A stretch of DNA of 64,000 nt, from the NCBI GenBank assembly GCA_027943335.1, contig BSBK01006754.1:958001-1022000 (forward strand), written 5' to 3'. The notes below the pieces were generated by a model, which was not told the DNA's origin, did no database searches, and saw nothing but the letters and a program-made list of their open reading frames with translations. The stretch comes from Chamaecyparis obtusa (lineage: Eukaryota > Streptophyta > Pinopsida > Cupressales > Cupressaceae). The translations under genes were made by a program, and so were the position numbers. Below are positions 57,027 to 64,000 of this stretch, one piece after another; the stretch's first letter is position 1, and the number at the start of each line of letters is the position of its first letter.

Positions 57027-59053
57027 ATGCCAACAATGCAACCAATGAAGTTCAAGTTTGTGGGCTACAACAAGTCCTACAAGTAGGCCAATCTTCATAG
57101 TGAGATCATTGACACCGACATTAGGTGCATGGACTTTAATGAATTCCTAAGGAAGATTGGAAACCTAAACAACTATACGCATGATGCTTCCTCCATGGTG
57201 ATGTCAAGATTAGTTCAAGTAGCGGGGTTCCCAGTATCCATTCAATATCTAGACCTCATCATGGCTATTACAGAGCACTATAAGCTCAAATAAAGGAGGG
57301 TTTTGAACAAGAAAGGGGAGGTGGTGTTGGATATAAGGTTAGGAAACATTGAGCAAGTCTTACACACTCCTCCTGTAGATGAATATGCAAATATTTCTAT
57401 AGAGAAGGTTGAAATATGGTATGGGGACGAACCTGACATCAAGCTCAAGATCAATCAAAATTATTTGGAAAATCCCCACAAGGATGTTCAATTGGACAAA
57501 ATAAATCATCACAAGGCCTATCTTATGGAATATATGAAGAATTGTGACATTATTAAGTAGGGTCTTTGCTCTTCCATAGGCTAAACAAATGGAGATATGG
57601 ATGGTCCTTTACATTGATACTATCTGAAAAAGGAAGAAGAAGATAGACTGGGCCCCCTATCATCAGTGATAATTTGGATCAACAACTTTAGAGGTTCAAG
57701 ACCAACCCAAAACTCTACATGACCTCATACATTATTTATCTTCTTGTGACCCAAGCCTCCTATCCAAGGTTGATTGTTAAAGGATCCTTGTGTGACCCAA
57801 AGGCATATGTGTATGAGATCTACCTTTAGTTGGCATGAAAAGAGAAGCTAGATCCATTTAGTCCTAAATACTGCATCGTCAATGATGCATTTAGTTTTTC
57901 CGTTATCTGGTCTATTGAGGGAGATTTTGCTAAAAGGATGTATGTGGAGGTTGTTGCCTAAATTAGAAAGGTCGGTAGTTATTTTATTCAATTCAAGACC
58001 TTTACCTATATCAATGTCTGGTTGCACATTGAAACCAAAGAATCTTCCAAGTTACCCTTTTGACTAGTCGATCCTAATAGAGTTGTGCCAACAAATTTTT
58101 ATGTACACCAACCAATTTAAATAATCATAATCCATGTTTCTAGTTCCCAATTGGGATAGGTGCACACTCATTCTAGGATGTGAAAGTTGCAAAGTCAATC
58201 TATCTTAAGTGGTATGAGTTCCCATTAGATAATTTGTCAATAATTTGAGGGAAATTTGACCTTATAAGTACATTTAGCCGTGTGATGGGAGCCCATTTCA
58301 AACATGAGTCTCACATTGAGGACCGTTGGACAAATTGCTCAGATGATTATGTGGTCAAGATTAGGGATTACTGCACCATCAGATGTCACTGTTGTACCAT
58401 CTCCATCAGGTGTTCTTGTTGTTCCAACGACCACTACTTATGTTGTTGTTTCTCCTTGTATGGATGTACCTTCCTCTTCTGGGCCTACGATCAAAACTTT
58501 TAGGATCAAGGTCAAGAATCCCAAAACACAGCATCGTCCAGTCCCCTCGCGAAGAGTGTATAAGAGGTTGAAGAAGAATCCATCTCTAATGCCTCCAGTC
58601 GTGGAAGAATTAGAAGAGGAGGACGATGAGGATACTAGCCCTCAATTGGTTCAAATAACAAGGTCATCTACAGTTGTTGCCCATAGGCTTAACCTAGGAG
58701 AGCCTTCTTTGGAAGACATCTCTGATCCTCCTCAAACTGATACGAGTCTAGGTGCTACCGGTAAAATATACAATATCGAATTTGATTCTACAGCAGAGAA
58801 AGAGACACCGGTTGAGGATCCTTTAGGCTCAGATGAGTTTGATATTTCAGATTTTGAAGCCATTTTGGGATTCAAAGAATTTTCACAAGAAACACAGTTA
58901 GGGCTTGATGCAACAGGTGTATCTTTACAATGTATGGTTGGAAATATGGATGGAGATGTAGATGGGCAAGAAGATATTCCCATTGATATGCAGGTTCCTC
59001 CAGAAATAGAAGGGGAACAAGGCAGAGATGAGGACGTAGAAGAGGAGAAATAA
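57027..59053 (+). pseudogene. Unrecognised decayed ORF series, probably retrotransposon-borne
   Basis: One frame runs from ATG 57027 past stops near 57084 and 57291 to 57560 (FKFVGYNKSYK, FNEFLRKIGNLNNY, VVLDIRLGNIEQVLHTPPVDEY, QNYLENPHKDVQLDKINHH). Coding-like text continues in shifting frames to about 58070. A clean open block of 249 codons, 58304-59053, ends the series with P/S/T-rich then strongly acidic sequence (EELEEEDDEDTSPQL, GEQGRDEDVEEEK). No knuckle, protease or RT was seen. It could be the lone ORF of a non-autonomous element or an accessory ORF. I do not recognise it. Confidence 0.4.
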
Positions 59054-60600
59054 GAAGAAGAGGAGTGTTACCCGTAATTTTGAAGTTGGCCAAATTTTTT
59101 AACTTTCAGGTCCTGTCATGCAATCTGTAGTGACAGTGTATAGTTTCATGGAGATAATTCACCATGAGCTGCAAGATAGATGCAAAATGGAGCTATTTTG
59201 TTGAAACACCCCAATTTTAATGCTCTCGTGGACATGCATCAAATCTAGTTAATGGAAATTTTGTTAAATACTTCAGCAAAAATACTTGCAATATGTGGAA
59301 TCACAGACAACACCATGGAATTTCTCCTCAAAAAGAGATCAGCTCATGGTTTGTATTGAGCATATAATTTCCAGAAAATAGAAGTTATGAACATGGTAGC
59401 ATGATTGGTATGGAGTTATGACCAAATGTACAAAAAAGTGAGAGAAATCACAGCCAAAGCCTAGTATCATTTTACAGGATACCTTGGAGGAACACCATCA
59501 TTGGATTCGATCAGTGAATCAAGGAGTGTTTGGAAAGTTTGAATTCAGATGTGTAGTCTCTGATGAGCCGAGTCCTCGAATCATTAATGCACCAGATCAA
59601 AATTATCCAAATCGGTTTAGTAAATGTCAAAATCCATACCAATTCAGGTTGTTGACTCTTTATGGAACTCTCGAACCAATTATTGAAGTGCCAAAGTTTG
59701 TATAAATGTCGATTGCCTGACATGGTCGCCATGAAGAAGTAAACAAGAAGTATTTGTTAAAGCACACAATGTATAAAATTAAACAGAGCATGTAACTGCT
59801 TCATTAAATATCTTTAGTAAATGAATCAGTGGTGAATATTTGACATCTGGACCCGTCAAAAAAATTTCATGAAATAACTTCTTTTGAAGTCTGGTGCATA
59901 TGATCAGAAGATCGGGGCTTTTTCAAACTTAGGAACCCAAGTACATTGGTACCGAGGTTCTATTTTTATGCAGCACTCTAACTACCCAACATAGTCCCTA
60001 AATCGCTGAAGTCTCCGATCTTGTTTAAAGAATTTGTAATCTCATGTGACTCATCGACTACATGCTTTATTAGGTGATGCTCATTCTGAAATCTTTCATG
60101 GTCCACCGATCTGATTCTACAAACCATCTTAATTATCGTTGGGCCTACTCCATGAAAGGCCATCATTGTCTGCAGTCGTAATGGTTCCAAACTCAATTAG
60201 ACCCATCGTAGTCGGTGAATCCTAACTTTATTCATCACTAAAGGCTTTAGAGATCATCGACATTTCTTCTAATGTATCATTGAAAGTTTCTAATGGTGGA
60301 GTATCATTGATTACAAATATTTAAGTTGTACAAAAGAATAATATGCAGGTGTTTTTGACCAAGTGTTTCCTAGAAAGGAGCCGAGTGAGGTGATTATAAG
60401 ATATGTCCAAATTGAAATTATTGAAAACCTTTGAACAATTCTTATCAATGTTAGAATAGTAATAAAGAAGTAGATGATGGTAAGTCCGTATTGAATATAA
60501 ATAACATGTGCTAACATGTAATCATAGTTTTAGTCAATAGCTGCCATATGGTGGTATATATGTGATGAAGGAGCATCTTGGGGAAGATAGCAATCATGTA
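59054..60600. other. Spacer, nothing recognised
   Basis: One open stretch, 59484-59705 (73 codons), has no family resemblance. No LTR ends or motifs were seen. Confidence 0.45.
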
Positions 60601-61450
60601 TGTTGAGGTGTTTTGATCTTTGTGTTTCTCCATTGTAGTGTTGACCGAGGGGCTCGGTAGCTGAAGGGGTCGATTGTTGAAGGAACTCGAAAAATTTATG
60701 GTGCTCGGCGATGCTTGTGAAGCTCGGTTGGCATGCTTGATCGGTGATGCTTGGCTTGCTCAATGGTTTTACTGTCAATTAGTAGTTTGGCTTACCGACT
60801 GGAGTTCTTGGGGATTTGGTTGGCCGACTTGTTGCATTTAATTTGGGTAGTGGGTGTTATATTTTCCTAGGTAGATCTAGAGGCCGACATGGAGAATTAA
60901 TTATTTGTAAGGTTTTGTGAGTTTCAACTTGTATTGCATTTAATATTTGTTTATTTTAGGAGCCAACTCAGGCTTAGGAGTAATTTCTTTCTTCCAATTG
61001 ACTTGTGGCTGAAGTAGTATATAAGCATGGGTTTGGGTAGTTGTTGAAGAAGAGGAAAGAGGGAAGAGGAAGGAGTAGAGATTCAAGTTAGGAATTTGAG
61101 GAATAATTTTGTGAGCAGAGCTAGTGGCTGAGACTTAGGAACAAGGAGATTTCTTGGTGGCTTGCGAGCACAAGTTTAGATCTTGTTGGATGTTTCTACC
61201 AGATTTTTGTAGCATGTTGTTACAGATCTGGCTAGCTAGGGTTGGCGTTTGAATTGGATCTTGAGGGATCTTGCAGAACTGTTATTTTCTTTGTAATTGG
61301 TCGTAGCTGGGAAGGCCTTACAACTCGACACATTGCATGTAATCAATTATTTTATGAATAAAAATTTAGATTGTTGCAGATCTTATTTTGCTATTGGATT
61401 CCTTTGTGTGGTTGTTTAGCTGGGGTCTTGGACATCTCCTTTGGGGATTA
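60601..61450 (+). repeat. LTR-like region with TATA box and poly(A) signal
   Basis: GCTCGG-rich U3-like part (60640-60740). TATATAAGCATGGG lies at 61018, a purine-rich start after it, and ATGAATAAAAATTTAG at 61351-61366 as a poly(A) signal. The 340-bp distance between box and signal fits an LTR R region. No partner, ends or primer site were found, so a solo LTR is a guess. Confidence 0.3.
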
Positions 61451-61536
61451 TCTTAGCCTTGCACTGTGTTAATATGGACATCATGAAGGTCATAACGGTC
61501 ACAAAGGCATTCATGGAACAGATCTTGTGTAGATGA

Positions 61537-62521
61537 GTGGTCCCACAATAGTGTGTCCCACTTTTTGGCCAACTTTGACACATAGATCAACATTCTGAGA
61601 AAAAAATCAATTTCGAACACCTGTTGCCGTAAAACTATTAGGAATTTGAAGATGATGTAAACTAGAGTCTTTTAGAATTTTCTTTCTAGATTCTAAATAT
61701 ATATATATTTTAAAAATTAAAATTTATTTAAATTCATTTTTCCTTCTTGGAAAAGTGGTTTGTGTGAAAAACTGTATTTTTAACGAGTTACTGTCATTTG
61801 GATCAACATAACCTTTTTTTAAAATACAATAACGATGTAATTCTTTCGAGATTATATTTGTAACTTCAATATCTAAAGGATGTAATTGGTTTCATTCATT
61901 TTGGGTCAATATTTCATAGTTTATTAAGTTCTCAAGTGATAGTAACTTTAATTTACACATAAGGTCACTTGGATCGCTCTAACTTGATCTATGTGTATCA
62001 AAAAAATTTATTTTTTATTTTTTATAGAAAGGTAACACAAATACTCTTTTCCTACATATTTTTCATATTTTTTTTAGAATTTTCTATTTTTCCCAAAGTG
62101 TTGAAGAGACAGGTTGTTGAATGACCAAACAACCTATGTTTAGTTAAAGTAATATTTAAAAGTGATAATGAACTCAATATGTATTAAAATTATATTTATT
62201 AGAAAGCTTGTTTTGAATAGCATCATACTGCATAGATAGTTTTTTCAAATGGATTCATTTGATCTTCCAAAACATAAAGTCGAAGTGATTTTTTGTCAGC
62301 ATTTTAATAGGTGCGAAGGAGACTCCATTGTAGGTATGAATGAGGAGTATATATGTTATATCAATGTTTTTTTAATCTAAGAGACTTTGAGCTAACCATT
62401 TATAATTAATTCCTTCAAATGGAACCTCTCAAGGCTTAAATCATCATGTTTTATTAAAAATATCTTATTTAAGCAAAAATCAACATGTCTAAAAAAGTGG
62501 GACACACTATTGTGGGACCAC
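61537..62521. mobile_element. 985-bp element with perfect 30-bp terminal inverted repeats
   Basis: 61537-61566 (starting GTGGTCCCACAATAG) is the exact inverse of 62492-62521. Each arm contains GTCCCAC twice. Further inside, ACACATAGATCAA near 61580 is inverted at about 61985. The interior is AT-rich and non-coding. The flanks, TAGATGA before and CTAGATAG after, are similar but offset by one base, so the target duplication is unsettled. It fits a non-autonomous DNA transposon. The superfamily is not assignable by eye. Confidence 0.75.
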
Positions 62522-62707
62522 CTAGATAGTTCTCTGAGCAAAGACGCCAGTAGAATATTGGATATAACTTCATAAATATCAAAAGTAAACAAAGATGCCA
62601 AGAAGTGGCTTTTCAAGTGTAGCATGTTTGAAATCATTTTGTGGAAACTACTAGCTGGTGATATTTTTGATGCAAAAAAACTCATGATTATTAAGTTTCT
62701 TTGTTAG

Positions 62708-63163
62708 TACCATTTTTCATAGGGATATTATACTCAAATTGAAGAACATTCTCCATGGGATAGAAATATTCTTTGTTTGTATTTTCCACAAGGGCTTAAT
62801 TTGAGGCTCACATCTGAGGATGATAGCACATTCAACACAATATTGGATTCTGACAGTAATGCTCCAAAGGTAATTTGAAATTTAGACATGAGAGAAAAGC
62901 TACTTGAGCACACAAATGAGTTGGAGCCATATGTTAGGTTTTGTGCATCAGATTCCCTGGCTTTATATATTAACTCTCCAAAGGCGCCCTTGGAGTACCC
63001 TAATCTCAGGAGTATGGAAGTTCCTCAAGCATCTTTGAGCTTCTCAATTAGTCTTCTTTCACTTGGGAATCTTCTAGAAATGACATCTGTCAATTATTTT
63101 CATCAAAGGAATTTGTTTTATTTTGAAGCTATCTATGATGTTTTGGATTCATTAAGGGACTAA
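62708..63163 (+). pseudogene. Small unrecognised open frame, possibly a decayed gene piece
   Basis: Reading from about 62713, HSPWDRNILCLYFPQGLNLR leads, past one stop at 62876, into an open block 62888-63163 (91 codons; FCASDSLALYINSPKAPLEY, FEAIYDVLDSL). The composition is protein-like rather than random AT-rich sequence. No family was recognised and splicing cannot be judged. It could be a host gene fragment or a transposon ORF. Confidence 0.25.
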
Positions 63164-63929
63164 ATTTTATTGTTATATTCATGAGAAGGTAAAGAGATTT
63201 TATTTTTCAAGAATTAGTTATGAAACTAAAAATTCTTGGCAAAGGGGAATCTTTTAAGGAAGTAATGGAAAGGAGAGATATTAGTTAGTTTCGTAGGGCA
63301 TTTTTCTTTTGAATCTTATATATTGTAAAGGGAAGGAAGTTGGGATAATGTGTCACTGATTTGATTATGTAAATGCAATAGTGTCTTTCCTTATGAACTG
63401 AATCTACATGAAAGAGTTTCAAAGGCTTTGTACTCTTGAACCTTCTGATGGAAACAGGGAGAATATTTGAAACTTTGTGTTCATTAATTATTCTGGATTT
63501 TTGTTTTTATGTTAATTACAATTTTGTCCATACTTCTTCCATATATTATAATAATTGTGGTTGTGATTACGCTATGAACTTTGAGTCATATGTAATCACC
63601 ATTTCGTAGAAATTTTTTGTTGTGATTCTAGTTCCCTGTTATTGGTGTTGAAGGAAGTAAACTTTGTGTTATTTTTCTCATTATTTTCCAATCTATTAAT
63701 TTGTTATTCACAACTGTATCATAGTTATGTATAGATGTTAGTTTATCTTTTCTTCTTTCAGGTCAAAAGCATACCCAAAAGAACCAAAAATCATATCTTA
63801 AGAGGGAGTTGTGTCTCTAAAATTTAGAGGAAGATCATCCATTTAATAGAGATCCCTCCAACCGTGGGTCCCTAGTTTATCCTTAATTTTGGGCATTGTG
63901 ATTCATCTTTGCAAGAGGATTTAGAACTC
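63164..63929. other. Spacer, nothing recognised
   Basis: AT-rich. A TTTCTTCTTTCAG acceptor-like site near 63750 has no supported exon after it. Confidence 0.4.
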
Positions 63930-64000
63930 TAGTTAAGAAGTCACCTTGTTAAAGGATTTATACAAAAGACATGTTAAAGTCCACCTGGTTAAGGGATTTA
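63930..64000. repeat. GTTAAGGGATTTA-type repeats at right edge, related to the family-A R/U5 motif
   Basis: Four units in 70 bp: CTAGTTAAGAAG, CTTGTTAAAGGATTTATAC, CATGTTAAAGTCC and CTGGTTAAGGGATTTA. They have the same sense as the array in the A1 LTR (5068-5245). The neighbouring bases do not match the A1 LTR, so this is a relative or a truncated copy continuing outside the window. Confidence 0.45.

Noticed and set aside
61531..62530. Target duplication TAGATGA / TAGATAG around the 985-bp element
   Set aside because: The copies are offset by one base and imperfect, so I do not claim a duplication length or superfamily.

Overview
The window is repeat-dominated plant nuclear DNA with no host gene I can defend. 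Plant-type LTR retrotransposons of both superfamilies (Ty1/copia and Ty3/gypsy, including a chromodomain-bearing chromovirus and a Tat/Ogre-type element with an extra plant-type RNase H) are stacked inside one another. All long reading frames belong to transposons and carry stops or frameshifts. The deep nesting, old diverged LTR pairs, AT-rich spacers and absence of genes over 64 kb fit a very large seed-plant genome. A gymnosperm is my guess, but nothing here proves it.

Left block (1-15982). Two copies of one non-autonomous LTR family (A) lie head to head. A1 (minus strand, cut by the left edge; LTR 4838-5917) appears to have inserted into A2 (plus strand, 5918-15982), so the missing 5' half of A2 should lie left of the window. 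The family codes for a copia-gag-like coiled-coil and zinc-knuckle segment followed by a long unrecognised domain, and no pol gene is visible. A2 is itself split by a chromovirus (B, minus strand, 7289-13738, exact 5-bp target duplication AGGAA) with gag, protease, RT, RNase H, integrase and chromodomain, all pseudogenised.

Spacer (15983-24320). This holds a decayed L1-type LINE RT fragment, an RNase H-like fragment on the minus strand, a possible LTR remnant near 22.0-22.5 kb, and otherwise unrecognised AT-rich DNA.

Central nest (24321-53337). A Tat/Ogre-like Ty3/gypsy element (C, plus strand) is interrupted inside its RT by element D1 (29188-44909, target duplication AAGCA). The 3' LTR of D1 is interrupted by a Ty1/copia element (E, minus strand, 34486-44772). 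E is interrupted between gag and protease by D2 (38450-43017, target duplication ATCAT), a second member of D1's own family. That is four levels, readable from LTR ends, primer-binding sites and target duplications. C has two RNase H domains: a plant-type one ahead of RT that keeps its acidic residues, and a degraded gypsy one after RT. It also has about 4.8 kb of extra sense-strand coding-like DNA between integrase and the 3' LTR.

Right block (53338-64000). Mostly unrecognised AT-rich DNA. It contains an array of C-rich imperfect repeats (55.9-56.8 kb), a decayed three-part open region of unknown family (57.0-59.1 kb), an LTR-like promoter and poly(A) region (60.6-61.4 kb), a 985-bp element with perfect 30-bp terminal inverted repeats (61537-62521), a small unrecognised open frame (62.7-63.2 kb), and at the very edge a repeat resembling the R/U5 motif of family A.
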